Source: Archegozetes longisetosus (lineage: Eukaryota; Arthropoda; Arachnida; Sarcoptiformes; Trhypochthoniidae). From it: a stretch of DNA of 64,000 nt. The position numbers were made by a program, and so were the translations under genes. Below, piece after piece: positions 50,056 through 61,602 of this stretch. Numbering within the stretch: the first letter of the stretch is position 1; every line of letters starts with the position of its first letter. The notes under the pieces were generated by a model that was not told the origin of the DNA, searched no databases, and saw only the letters and a program-made list of their open reading frames with translations. Where the stretch lies: NCBI GenBank assembly GCA_018873245.2, contig JAEMBT020000005.1:8728001-8792000 (forward strand). The letters are read 5' to 3'.

Positions 50056-52259
50056 AAATCAATATTTTTCTAATATATTTAGGCGAAAATGAATTATCCA
50101 AAGTTTTGGAACCTATAACTTGTTTGATTTGACAGTTTTTTAAAAAGTTAGTTTATATCCAAGTTTTCGAATAAATTAATATATTTGGTAAGATTACGGT
50201 GTATTTGATTTTTATATCTTCTCAGAAAAGACTAAATGTTAAAAAGAGTCATAATAACTGATTGTAAATTACCTTGTTTAATTGGCAACATAGAGGAATA
50301 AAATGTATTTTGTTGAAACGATCGACTAAATTTGGGACAATAGCATTTTTTGTTACCTTCTAGACTTTTGGCCGTTCATTTGAAATTAGATCAAAATTGA
50401 CTAACACACAATTATGGAGTGTATACTTAAGATCTTCAGAATTTTTAATTCAAATTAAAGATCTGTGGCTGTGAATTAAAACGAAATATGTAGATGGTTA
50501 TATGAAACTGCCGCGTTTTTATTTAGCTTATACTCAGACAGATCACATGTAAACTGTTAACAAAAATCGAGAAAAGTGAAAGCTAGAAAAATATCGGAAA
50601 TTTAGATATAATTAAAAATTTGATATATAAATACCAAACTGACGAGAGTGAAGTAATGTGAAAGAGTCAACTGTCAATTACATCTTAGACAAGTAGTCTT
50701 GTTTATACATAAGATTTGATGCATTTGTCAGTATGATGATCAATCTGATTTTGACGAGTGTTATTTACTAACATTTGATCTTTTCTGCTTTCTATAAAAC
50801 AGCTTTAATAATTGATGATTAATCATTTGAATGTGCAGCGAAAAATTGTTGGGTGGCAACCTCAGTCTATTGATTTTATATCTGAAGTCAAAATCCTAGA
50901 GATCTAGAGTATAAAGCCCCGTATAAATTGGACGAAAAGATGACAAAATGCAAAACAAATTATAGGAGTGCAATCATCAAGTTTTAGATAAGCTTAATGC
51001 AAGTGAATGAAAACAAGTTTATGAAAATACAGTTTATATAAAATTATAAAATAGAAAAATGATTCAAATCAATTTATATTAGAATTTGGATTGAAATAAA
51101 GTTATGTTTAGAGCCGAATTCGAACGAAATGCTTGGCGCAAAAATCGAAACTTTTGGCGAACAGGTCCGACGCAGTGTCCCGCTCGACGGCCCGACGAAA
51201 AGCTCACTCCATAATAGGACATTGAGTGAGTCTCCCGAAAGGGAGGGCAACGTACGAAAATGATCAAAATCAAATCGAAACTTCAAATGTTAACTGATTC
51301 TATTAAAAAGTCTTAACTCATGTGTTGTTATGAGCCCTCGAACCTTATCTATGCTATAATTTTCTTTGATTTGTTATCATATAAATTAAGTTATGATTAA
51401 AATCTCAGAATTAGCGTTACATAAGATTACAATCTATAATGAAATGAGCTTAACGGCCTACTAATAATCCGAATGTATCGTTGATCGACAGATCGCTTAA
51501 GACTAAATAATGGCTTTATTTCGCCACTAAATGTGTTGCGGAACAACACAACAATAGAAGGCAACAAAAAATCGTTTCAAGTCTTATCTAAATTGCAAAA
51601 CATTAGCGAAGGATTAAATGTCACAGTTTTCATAACTAATCGAATGACTACAGATCAGGAATACATCGCATTTCTTAACAATTAGCTTTGATTTTCATAA
51701 TTATTTAATTGATTGTAATAAGAGATGTTACCTTCATTTCGATCATTACTTTTGAGGCCGACCCATAAGAGCGAGGTTCTGACTCCGAAACAATTTGAAA
51801 CAATTTATTTATTCGAATATTAGATCAGTTGATCTGATTTTGTAATTTGAACATTCATTTATTCAATTGTAAATTTTGTTAATATTTTGTCAAATTTTGT
51901 TGGGATTTCATTCAGTTATTAGACATTCGATTGAGTGAAAAGTCTTCAAATTTAAGCTAATCTTACTTCTTTGTTAACCCGCTTAATGAAAGTTTCAAAT
52001 TTATAAGTTTAAAATTATTTAGATAATATTTAGAAATAGTTCTAATAATTTATATCTAAAGCCGATAAATAAGACGAAAAGCAATTTTAGCCGAACTGAA
52101 ATGTATTGATTGAAGTCATATTTGATTGAATGTCATGAGTCATAAAGACATTTAAAATGAGAAATATTTTAGTGGACACCATAAATTGGCTAAATATCTT
52201 TACAATTAACGAATAGTTAAACTTTCGATCAGATAAAATGAGTAATGAACTGAAAAGCA
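50056..52259. other. Sec5 3' UTR and gene-poor region
   Basis: Sec5 poly(A) signal at 50170-50175. Beyond it the region is AT-rich without a supported coding gene, except for the GC-rich island described at 51110-51262. Confidence 0.5.
51110..51262. ncRNA. GC-rich island with three consecutive hairpins, possible structured RNA
   Basis: In very AT-rich surroundings about 150 bases are near 55% GC. Three local stems can be drawn: CGCAAAA with TTTTGGCG (about 51137-51159), CTCACTC with GAGTGAG (51203-51209 with 51224-51230), and directly after it CTCCC-GAAA-GGGAG (51232-51245), a stem capped by a GNRA-type tetraloop on the plus strand. On the minus strand GATTTTTGCG lies next to the outer hairpin and resembles an Sm-site. 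I do not recognise any known snRNA, RNase P/MRP, SRP or tRNA. The strand and even the existence of a transcript are unresolved. Overlapping open frames on the minus strand have no family resemblance. Confidence 0.3.
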
Positions 52260-52930
52260 ATATTTTTTAGAATTATTTGATTTATTTAACTCAATCGACT
52301 CCAGAATAATAGTGGAAAATGAGGTCAACCGCGAAACCAAATTGAATGAGACAGCAAAAAACATAGTAACACGACAAGTAAGGCCAACAACTATCAAAAC
52401 TGACAAATTGACAGTCGATTCAAAGGTTTTAAGCGATTTGTTAGAAATAATTTGATTAAAGACTTTCCGACCGGAACTACACCTCGAAAAAGATTATAAC
52501 TACCCTCGAGATCTCGCGTAGACATCGCCGCATCAGAAGACTCTAGAAAGATATAGATTAGCATTGGATCCGAGCCATGCCATCAATATTTGATTACCTG
52601 AAGAAACGAATTCAGAGTTCATGTCTGACTCTAATTGTTCTAAAAAAGTGTTGGCAGAAATACAACTAATGGTGAGAACATGAAACCGCTCAGCGATAAG
52701 CAAAAAAATAGAAAAACTCGCATTCACTCAAAATGAAGTTGAATTGAGATTTGAAGTTGAATCTAAATTCAACTCGTATTCTGATTTGAAAAAGTTGTCA
52801 GAATGTGATACAACTTATGTATTAGAAAAGAAGATCAGCTCAAAGAAGTTGCCGCCTAAAGAAAACAAAACCAGTTCAATTAGAGATTAATTACCATTAG
52901 ATTTGATGATCGTTAAATTTGTTGAATCAA
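52260..52930 (+). pseudogene. Kinesin-5 (KIF11/Eg5) C-terminal pseudogene fragment
   Basis: Kinesin-5 is the bipolar mitotic spindle motor. One frame reads DFPTGTTPRKR (about 52463-52495). A frameshift leads to YNYPRDLA, a stop, then TSPHQKTLERYRLA. Together this matches the C-terminal BimC box of kinesin-5, where the family has a D/IPTGTTP core followed by a YPxxL segment. Upstream in another frame is VLSDLLEI preceded by a charged helical stretch. Downstream the frame ends with SSKKLPPKENKTSSIRD before a stop, as at the end of a kinesin-5 tail. At least three stops and two frameshifts show it is dead. No motor domain is present in the window. It ends right beside repeat copy B, which may have brought or truncated it. 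Confidence 0.7.
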
Positions 52931-52949
52931 AATTTGAATTTTGATTTTT

Positions 52950-55600
52950 GTTTAAATTTTATTACATAACATTAAGAAAATTTGTAAATTTTAAACCAGG
53001 TTTTCAATATTTCAGACAAGTTTCAAGTATACTGAGTGTACGCTTTCTGAATCTACTCTCCAAGACGAGTGATTTCATATATGACACGGTCGTATCCATC
53101 GATGTCCACTCAACTCCTGATGGAATAGATCCATGGCGCCATATCATTCATAGTATCAAAAGATACTTCTCGTTATGCTGTTTCGAAATGTATATAAGTT
53201 GTTTACCTGAACTTGTCTTAAGCATGATGGCAGAGCAGTAATCTTTACCGATGGTCACGGCTTTTGGTCAGTTATCAAATATTTTCTGCTGTCTAATACA
53301 AGTTTAGCGGTATATATAATGTTTTGCTCAGACATCAGCAACATGGAAATAGACACATTGAAAATTGACTATCCATCGATCAGTTTCTAATGCTCTCTTT
53401 AAATGTTTTAGAAATTTATTATAGTGAGATACAGTCTAATGTGTTACATTGCTTTTTCGTCGACTTGTTCTTAGACCGAAGGATAGATCATAATTGAACG
53501 GCTATACACCATCCAGCTCATTTGATCAGCCAATTGAGCCTTACGACAATCTGTTGAGATTCGGTCAGGCTCAATCATAGCCTGTTCCTACCGTTGACTT
53601 ATCTGATTGTGGCTGTAGCGTAACTACCCATTTGAATGTCTGCATCTGCGCTAAGCATTTCAAATCTAACTCTCATTACAGGCCCTAGATTTGTGAAATC
53701 TGATCGGTCCAGACTGTTGACTAATATGAACATTTCTATAGTTCGGCTCTAACAATTTTATCTGCTTATCTCAGTAGAGTGTGCAAAGGGATGCCTTATA
53801 CTGTTCGTATTGAATATGAAGGGAGGATAGGATGTTTTATTCGGTTGGGTACGTTGGGTGATGTGATTAACACTCAGGCCCGACTATCCAGATCCCTCGA
53901 CATAACACAGTTGAGCATTTACTGTTACCTTAGGTTTATTCCGTTGATATAGCAGGAAAGGACGTGTATTTTTGATCGGTAGAGACCGTTGACTAATCTG
54001 ACTGTCGCTATAGTTTGGTTGTCGTAATTTGATCGCCCAACTCCGCAAAGATCTGAGGGATGCCTTATCGTGTCAATAATGAAGGGGAGGAAAGAGTAAT
54101 TCATTCGTTCGAACCTGTTGAGTGATCTAATTGGCGCTCAGGTCCGGTTACTCTATGAAATCTGATCGGTCCAGACCATTGACTAATTTGAACATTACTA
54201 TAGCTCGACTCTTACAATTTGATCCGTTTAACTTCATAGAGTGCGTTAAGGGATGTCTCATGCCCCTTGGGTTCACTCTGAAAGCGAAACAGAGTATTTT
54301 AATCGATTGAGTCCGTTGAGTGATCTGATTTGCACTCAAGTCGGACTACTCACTTTTAATCGGTATAATACGATTGAGTATTTAGGGTTGCGTCGTATTT
54401 TTACGTTAACACTACCGGTGAGAACGTTTATTTTGGTCGGTCGACACCGTCGACTAAAATGAGTTTGGCTGATAAGCTCTAGCACCAATGTTTACGATGT
54501 CTTTCTGTAAACGCTATTTGCAACCTCTATCGCTAGGCATACCTATTGAGAAATGCCTTACGGCCTTACACTGGGGAGAGGGTTATTTTTGATCAGTCTC
54601 TAACCGTATAGCAATTTTTCACTAGCGGTAAAGTTTTAGGAGAAAAATTCCAAGTAAAAAGTTGATGTTTGAAAATGTTTTGTGCTTAAATCGATTGTTT
54701 GTGTGCTTGTGCAGCTATAAGTTGTTTAAAATTTATATAATGATAATGCCAGTAAAGTAAGCTCAATTGATATATTGCCAAATAGACCAATCGGACCTAT
54801 AAGACGAGTAAGAACTGGAGGCTATGAATCGGCTAACTAGCTTTTAACACGATATAAATGAAATGCGTATCTGCAAAATATGTTCGACATATATAGCTTA
54901 TTATTTGATAGTTTGGCAAAAGAACTGTTGTCCACTTTTATGTCAACTCTGATATATCTTACTAGTATACAAAACAAATAAGATTAGGTCATATTCAGTG
55001 GCTAATCCGATTCTAATTTGTACACGAGTTTGTTAATTATAAGTTTTGCACATAATCGCATGAACAACTAGAACAGAATGAGAATATAAAATGTTCATCA
55101 ATATCAAAATCTTTAATTGAGTTGTTCTGAGCCTAATGCGATTTTCATAAAACTGTTTTTGGAATAACTGATTGATAGGCATTTTGCAAAACTAATGTGA
55201 TGTCATGATTTGTGCTCGTTTACTTTTATCACAATATAGGTCTAACGCATGTATGCAGAATGTCACATGGTAGTCCCCATTGACCCCCCCAGATTTGATG
55301 AAATCATTTTTATTTGATTTTGACACCATACCGAGGTGTCGATTTGGTTGTAACTTGAACCGTTTGGCCCCACTCATGTAAGCAAATCTTACTGAAAATT
55401 TTATGACTACTCCCAAAGTTTGCTTGTAATCGTCGAAAAGCATATAGAATAGTGAGATGTCTGCAATATATTGAGTATAGCAATGAATAATTGTGCTATG
55501 AAATGCTATACTAGAACTATTCGTATGACGGCAAACGCATTCCCTTGTGGGAATCACTCCGTCAATAGCCGTCATGTATGGGCATTACGGTGTAGGGGCT
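52950..55600 (-). repeat. Dispersed composite repeat, copy B (inverted relative to copy A)
   Basis: The minus strand aligns to copy A along most of its length but without the three insertions found there, so it serves as an empty-site reference. Between about 53700 and 54600 it holds four to five diverged tandem units, each starting near TGATCGGTCCAGAC and running 150-270 bases, whereas copy A has about one. The open frames at 54148-54339 and 55192-55575 (minus) match those in copy A only loosely and are broken, so no protein is called. It includes a captured LPCAT3 fragment at 54735-54826. Confidence 0.8.
54735..54826 (-). pseudogene. Decayed fragment of LPCAT3 exon 5 inside repeat copy B
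   Basis: Read on the minus strand, this segment matches LPCAT3 exon 5 (32764-32869) at roughly 80% by eye over about 85 bases. Shared blocks include CTTACTCGTCT, GCAATATATCAA and CTTTACTGGC. The similarity starts at or just before the splice acceptor (a CATAG in place of CGTAG), suggesting a genomic and not an mRNA source. Indels break the frame. Confidence 0.7.
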
Positions 55601-56449
55601 CTACGCGGGTACATACTTTTGATGATTGATTCTAATAGTACTTGATGTGGGGAGTAGAATGATATATTACAACCCATATTTCGTCCATATATTGCGTCAA
55701 AAATTTGATTTTTAATCAGCATTAATATTTATAAAAATCCGTTCACACCCTCCCACCCACCCTACTACCCACTATTCTTACATGCTTACATTTATTCTAT
55801 AGGTGATTTTACGAATATCAATTAGTGGCTTTGTGAAAATATTCTTGCCAACTAATAGTTTACTCAAAAATTTATCACAATTGGCTAGCATTTAGGGTCA
55901 TAGAGTACTCAAGACCACTTCTGGGGTTTTGCAAACTACTGTGCATCTTCGATACTAATTGTTGGTTATAATAATCCTATTCATTCAGCACGGAAAAGTG
56001 GTTGTCTCCCTTTTGGACATGTATTGCGGTATGAGGTAAATATTTAATTATTAAGCTAATCTTTAAAGGTATTTGCTATCTTCTATTTCATCCGTTTGAA
56101 TTATTTATGAATTATTTCGTTATTGGTGATCATTTAATGGATAATTTATTTCTTTATGTCAATCAACTGGTTTTGAGTTAAAAATGTCTTTAATATGAAA
56201 GCATTGATTTCAATACAGTTAATGAGTTTTCTAACAGTATTATTAATGTTTTAAATACCAAATTACAATCTTTATAACTATTGCACCAAACATGGCTCAA
56301 AGTAATATTTTGTGTGAAAAATGTAAATTGTCATTTGATCAAACATTTTTCAAACTTTGATAGTCAGCTCTAAACGTCGCTCAGCAACATTTATGAAGGC
56401 GACAACTCAAGACATTCAAATCATGATATCAATAAGCTTGAGCTTAAGG
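55601..56449. other. No recognisable gene
   Basis: AT-rich sequence after repeat copy B with a short C-rich stretch near 55745-55770. No open frame or repeat that I can classify. Confidence 0.4.
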
Positions 56450-56790
56450 ATTTCAGTTACTTCCCGTAGGTCACCTGAACTAAAAATGGTCATCGGCTGC
56501 TTCCCGTAGATTATCTGAATTCAAAATGGTCATCGATTACTTCCCGATTGCGGCCCGAATTAAAAATAGTCACCGATTACCTTCCGTAGATCATCTGATA
56601 TGTAAATGGGCATCAGATACTTCCCGTAGTTCATCTTAGTTGAAAATGGTCATCGTTTGTCTCCTGTAGGCTATCTGATTTAGAAACGATCATTATTTAC
56701 TTCCCGTAGATTAACTGAAGTGGAAATGGCCACCAGTTGCTTTTCGTTGGTCAATTGGGCTTGAAATGATCATCAATTATATTCCGTGAT
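56450..56790. repeat. Minisatellite, about eight diverged 40-base units
   Basis: Units start near 56458, 56499, 56540, 56579, 56618, 56658, 56698 and 56738 with a consensus close to TTACTTCCCGTAGATCATCT, followed by GAATTAAAAATGGTCATCGA. Spacing of 39-41 bases is regular although units differ at many positions. It has no consistent open frame. Confidence 0.85.
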
Positions 56791-56929
56791 TAATTAGGAA
56801 TTGCGGAAGAATTGTGGTTTGTGGAGTTGTTTTATTGCATTCTCAAAAAGTGATAACTAACAAGTGACAAGTTGTGAGCCATTCGCCCTTCCGTAAAAAT
56901 CGAATTTACTTTTGCAGAATGTTACAACT

Positions 56930-58535
56930 TGGCCCTCAAAAGTGTTACAAAGATGATTATCTATAAAAAGCGTGTGAAGCAAAGAGGTTTGGTACAGCTA
57001 CAGTTAATGAGTATGCCTTCTGAACATTGTGAATAATCTTGGTAACATGTTTGGTCATTTAAATTAAAATACATCTTATTAATATTCTCAAATTTTCCAG
57101 GATGTTCAGATAAGTATCCTGATCTATACCATTAATATATAATCATCTTTTCAAATCGTGGAGACGAAAGTTGATTGTGAATCAAAGAGTGTAACTTGAT
57201 AATATTGTTGCGATCCTTCAGATCAACATCTAATGCATCAAGTATAACTCTATTATACACGCTTTTTGCAAATATCTTTCTTTGACGGGAGAAATTTACA
57301 TCTAATGGTTGAATGAAGGAGGTTGTTTTAGAGTGAATTATGAGAATTTCGCAATAATCCTTGTATCATCTGATGATCAGGATGACCAGACCATGAATCT
57401 AAAAACTAGAGACATTTTTCTTTAACTGATGGAATTAGCGCATGTTGGTACCATATTTTTACAAGATTCTTAGTCATCTTTCCTGAAGATGAGCAGTTAA
57501 CAACTAAGTTTGGACATTGAAATAAGTTTAGTGCAACATGTGGTCCAAAGCTTCCACCAACTTCTTGAAGACAAATAAATAAAATTTATAAAAGCTTACC
57601 TTCCAATGTGATCGTATGTTGGATCATATATGAATGAGTTGTTACGTGAACAAATCTAACTGACGATTCTACTGATTTTTCTCCTATAGAAATGAGCGTT
57701 CTGGTTGAGTGGAGCTCATATTTGAAGCCAGATTGATCTGCGTTAAAAATATGGTTTGGCTGATAATTCGGATAAACTTTTTATGAGTCCACAAATAACT
57801 TGGCAACGTCTATGATGTAATTATCTTGAAAATAATTAGAAGTAACAAATTTATTGATTTTTCTTGAACGTATTCTATTGGTTGGTTTAAACCTTCATAG
57901 CCAAAAATTTTAATGCAGTTAATGAATGAAATTCTAAAGTTTTCGCTTTCGAAATTATCCATCTCTGGATGTCATTGTCGTGAACTAGAAACTTTTTATG
58001 CATAGTATTTTTAAATTCATCCAGTGTATGATCCCATATGATTTTAAGTTTATTCTTTCGTGTTCCATAATTTTAAATTTGCTTTTCGAATCGATATAAT
58101 TGGGTCTCATTAGTTAAAAAGCGAAAATTAGCTTGAACTGATGAGAATTTCCTTTTACCTTTTTGAGCACTTTTCCAATAATTAACAGCCTCTATCTTTT
58201 GCTTTAATGTAATTCCTTCCTCCATGTCGCCTTCGTCATAATCAAATTCATCGTCAGGTTCGTATTCAGGATCAATTTTATCAAAACAGAGCGATGAACT
58301 TTCTTTTAAGTCGAAATTCGGGGACTTGAAGCATGAATAAATTATATCTGTAAAATGAAAATTAAGTCAAAAATACAATATGAAAATCTTAAATCTTATC
58401 TATTATATAGTCACATAGCTTCAAATCTTTTGAATTTGGTTCGCCTGAATCATCAGATTTGCTTCTAATGGCTTCAAACACTACTTTGGTAACAGTTGTA
58501 GGCTTTATTCCCGACACTTTTAGTAATAAACTATA
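56930..58535 (-). pseudogene. pogo/Tigger-like transposase relic
   Basis: On the minus strand successive frames give KPTTVTKVVFEAIRSKSDDS, an acidic stretch (DPEYEPDDEFDYDEGDMEEG), then EAVNYWKSAQKGKRKF and QLYRFEKQI, like the helix-turn-helix region of CENP-B/pogo-type proteins. Next comes IFNADQSGFKYELHS, the catalytic NADxSGF motif of the DDE domain (about 57700-57760), THSYMIQHTIT, and LDSWSGHPD with the second aspartate (about 57390-57415). The end has TIRCKFLPSKK and NQLSSPRFEKM. More than eight stops and several frameshifts disrupt it. A short AT-rich gap at about 58333-58400 may be a former intron. The element is long inactive. I could not find its terminal repeats. Confidence 0.8.
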
Positions 58536-58659
58536 AAAAAGCACTAGAACACAATTTAAAAACAATAGTGAAAACTTTACTTAACTAAAACATTGATCAC
58601 TTCTGTGGAGTGGGCTCTTCTTATACCAAAATGCATGTTTTCCAGAAAGTTCCTGATTC

Positions 58660-58850
58660 TGGTGGAAGATTGCAGAATACTCTAGAAGTTTCTGGAACAA
58701 TCCATAGGTTTCTAGAATGTTCTAGATAATTCTAGATTATTTCATAGATTTATAGAACGTTCTAGAAAATACTGGAATATTCCAAGAGTTTCTAGTATAT
58801 TCCAGAAAGTTGTAGAAAATTCTAGAATATTACATAAATTTTGAGAGTCA
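58660..58850. repeat. Array of TTCTAGAA-type motifs (heat-shock-element-like)
   Basis: Irregular repeats of TTCTAGAATGTTC type follow one another over about 190 bases. Two stretches satisfy the three-unit heat-shock element pattern: TTC-TA-GAA-TG-TTC at 58710-58722 and GAA-CG-TTC-TA-GAA at 58755-58767. Additional two-unit sites include GGAATATTCC and TTCCAGAA. The same style of motif fills the interior of the element at 16151-17322, so the two are probably related repeats. Confidence 0.6.
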
Positions 58851-61338
58851 AGGTGTAACTTTCTGCAAAATAAATTCGATATTTGAAATCAGCGTCTCGA
58901 AATTAGTTTATGACACAATTTTTATCAAATTCTGAGATTTACACTTTGATACCCTTCATTATGAGTTATCGGCACTCTGGAGTCATATTAAACTCGCAAC
59001 AATTCAATTTATATAAATCGCAACGAACCACATGAGAGGCTGTATCCTATCATCTCAGCTATGGTATGATATTCTTTGAATTCATTTCTCATTCGAAACA
59101 TCTGAAGACGTTACAATAATATCTACCGTTACTTGTTAGTCAATTTCTATTAAAACTAGTCAAATCTACAGTACAAGTAGCAGTCAAATGTTACAGTAGA
59201 TGACAATCAATTCTATAGATGGAAGCTCTACGACAAAGTGAGTAATTATTGTAGCAAAGTTTCAACAATTAACTTCGAAGAATGAGAGCTAATGTCTAAT
59301 TGATTACTAGATCAAACTATAAATTTATATATAATGCGTCAGTCATTGCTATTCAATAGCGAACTCAGTAATGATTCAGTTTCCTGTAACACACTTTTAT
59401 GCAAAAGATGAAAATACTTATTGTGGTCAGCCTATCTAGAAGTGTTTAACTTCACAAATCAATAGTTTCGTTAACTGTTAACAGCTTTTTGAAATAGTTT
59501 ATTTCATCTGAGGAGTTATACTTGAAAATTATCTGTTTTATCATAGATCGAAATTTAAGTACAGAGGAGTGAGGTGTAGATCCCTTAAGAATTTACTGAA
59601 CTTTATTATTTTAGCATTAAATCATTGACTGATTTTCTGCACTAGTATTAGCCAAAGAAGAAAGAATTGCAATGATTATTGGCAAAAATATATTAGTTTT
59701 ACTTGCTATTTTGTTTGTGCCATCAATTAATTCTTAGCCATCACTACTAATTGTATCCTAAGAACTGCATTGGCATTAAAGGTCTGCACATTTATTAACT
59801 TCTTTCACGCAATAACTCCTAACAAAATGGTTTTCATCCTTAGTTTGACTCATTTCCGTTCTTTTCATTGGATTCATCTGACAAGTTAGCCATTGAAAAG
59901 GTCTAATTATTCCGCTTTATATTATTCGTGTCTATATTTAGTTTAATGTTCCTATAAAACACCTTAACTGGAGTCCCAATAACTGTCTCTTATTTATTAG
60001 TTTTAATCGCTTGTCAAAAGACGCATAAATAAACTTTTATACCAATAGAATAGAACTGAATTTTGATAACCTTTTTGATTATCAATGAGTTAGAAATTTT
60101 TCATCTGAAGCTATCATCAACTTTTTACTGATGTATAGGCGATGTGTACGATCTATGAATATAGTGGACAAAAGACACACTTTATGTGCAAATAGAGTGA
60201 ATGAAAAGTTACAATTAAATGTTGCGTTTGTTCTTAACGAGAAAACTATATTATGTTATTCTGAATGTGTCGTTGACTCTGAATCGCCGAAATGATTGCC
60301 AACAGTTCTCATTAAACAACGTGAGTGTGGCTTATTTGTACATTTATATTCTGAATAGAAGAACAAATCTTTTTATGTTTTTTCGATTGACTATTTGTAA
60401 GCAAAAACGTCAAACTAAAACAATCTCAATTAAATTCATTTTTTCCACACAATTATGAATTGTTGAAGATACAACCCAAAAATAGATAGTTCGCTTTGAC
60501 AATCCAATTAAAACTTTAAAATTGATTTACCATAATAAAAGTTTTGATTTATGTGAAGCAAACTTTGAAAACAGTCTAAACAGAAATTACAATTGAATGA
60601 AGTAAACACTTTTAATATTATTTGCGTTTTCGAAATGATTTTAGTTTTTAGTTTTACTCGAGCATAAAAAGTATTCAATACTAAGCTTTGAATAGTGTGA
60701 CATCAAATAGAGTAGAATTATTTACAAATACTTAGTAGTACCACATGAAAGAATCGCGTTATTCAGTAGAGTTTGAGCGAAAATCAATGTTGAAAATGTT
60801 GAACACATCGACCACATCATAATTAACAGAAAGTGCTTATTGAGAGAAACATAAAGAGTTTGAGAGGAAGTCATGTCACTAAAGCTTACATTCATTTAGT
60901 ACCAGTTTAGATGATCACAGATTGTGTCACGCATTCAATTCATACAAAAATAGCTATTATTGTAGTTAACAAAACTTCTAGAGAAGTATTCAAGAATATA
61001 GTCAAACTCTCAATTATTTGTCAAATTTCGATAATTAAGATGATAGGCATTAGTTCTGATCATTTATCAGTTGTTGTATTCCTCGAGTATTCGAATTGAA
61101 GCAATGAATTAGTTATGAAATAATGAGAACTTTACAAAGTGTTTTACCCAGTCTAATGATATATTTCTTGTTTAGTATCAAATTTAATACCGATTCTAAT
61201 TGTTTTATGTGACAATGTAGACAATGTTTATTTTAACTTTTCTTAACACGAATTATCAATGAATAATAATCTAATTTCATGATGATTTATAAAAGCATTT
61301 TACATTTAGGATTCATTATACTTTCATATATGTTTAAA
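58851..61338. other. Gene-poor AT-rich region
   Basis: No supported gene. Open frames at 60219-60458 and 60911-61099 are short, unrecognised and without splice context. Confidence 0.5.
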
Positions 61339-61594
61339 TAGTGGCGAAGCTAGAAAATTTCGAGAGTGCTGCATGAATCACTCATTTTGAATAAACTTAT
61401 ACTTTTCCAACTAAAACCTATTGTGTAATAGTTTTAAACTTGAATTATTACTCATTTTTACTTCATTTTTTAGCAATTATTACAACAAATTAAAAAATTT
61501 CAAACTAAAAAACGTACAACTTTTTACTTGGAGTTAGCACCAGATTTGAATCGAGAGTATTTGTGCACCCTCGCCCCTAATGGCTTCGCCGCTA
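61339..61594. mobile_element. hAT-type MITE
   Basis: The element is 256 bases. Its ends are TAGTGGCGAAGC on the left and, read inward from the right, TAGCGGCGAAGCC, the classic hAT terminus form. Flanks TGTTTAAA (61331-61338) and TGTTTAAG (61595-61602) match at seven of eight bases, consistent with an old 8-base target duplication. There is no coding capacity. Confidence 0.8.
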
Positions 61595-61602
61595 TGTTTA
61601 AG

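Noticed and set aside
51074..51286. Two overlapping minus-strand open frames of 64-70 residues in the GC-rich island
   Set aside because: Neither shows family similarity; openness is explained by the local GC shift, which removes stop codons.
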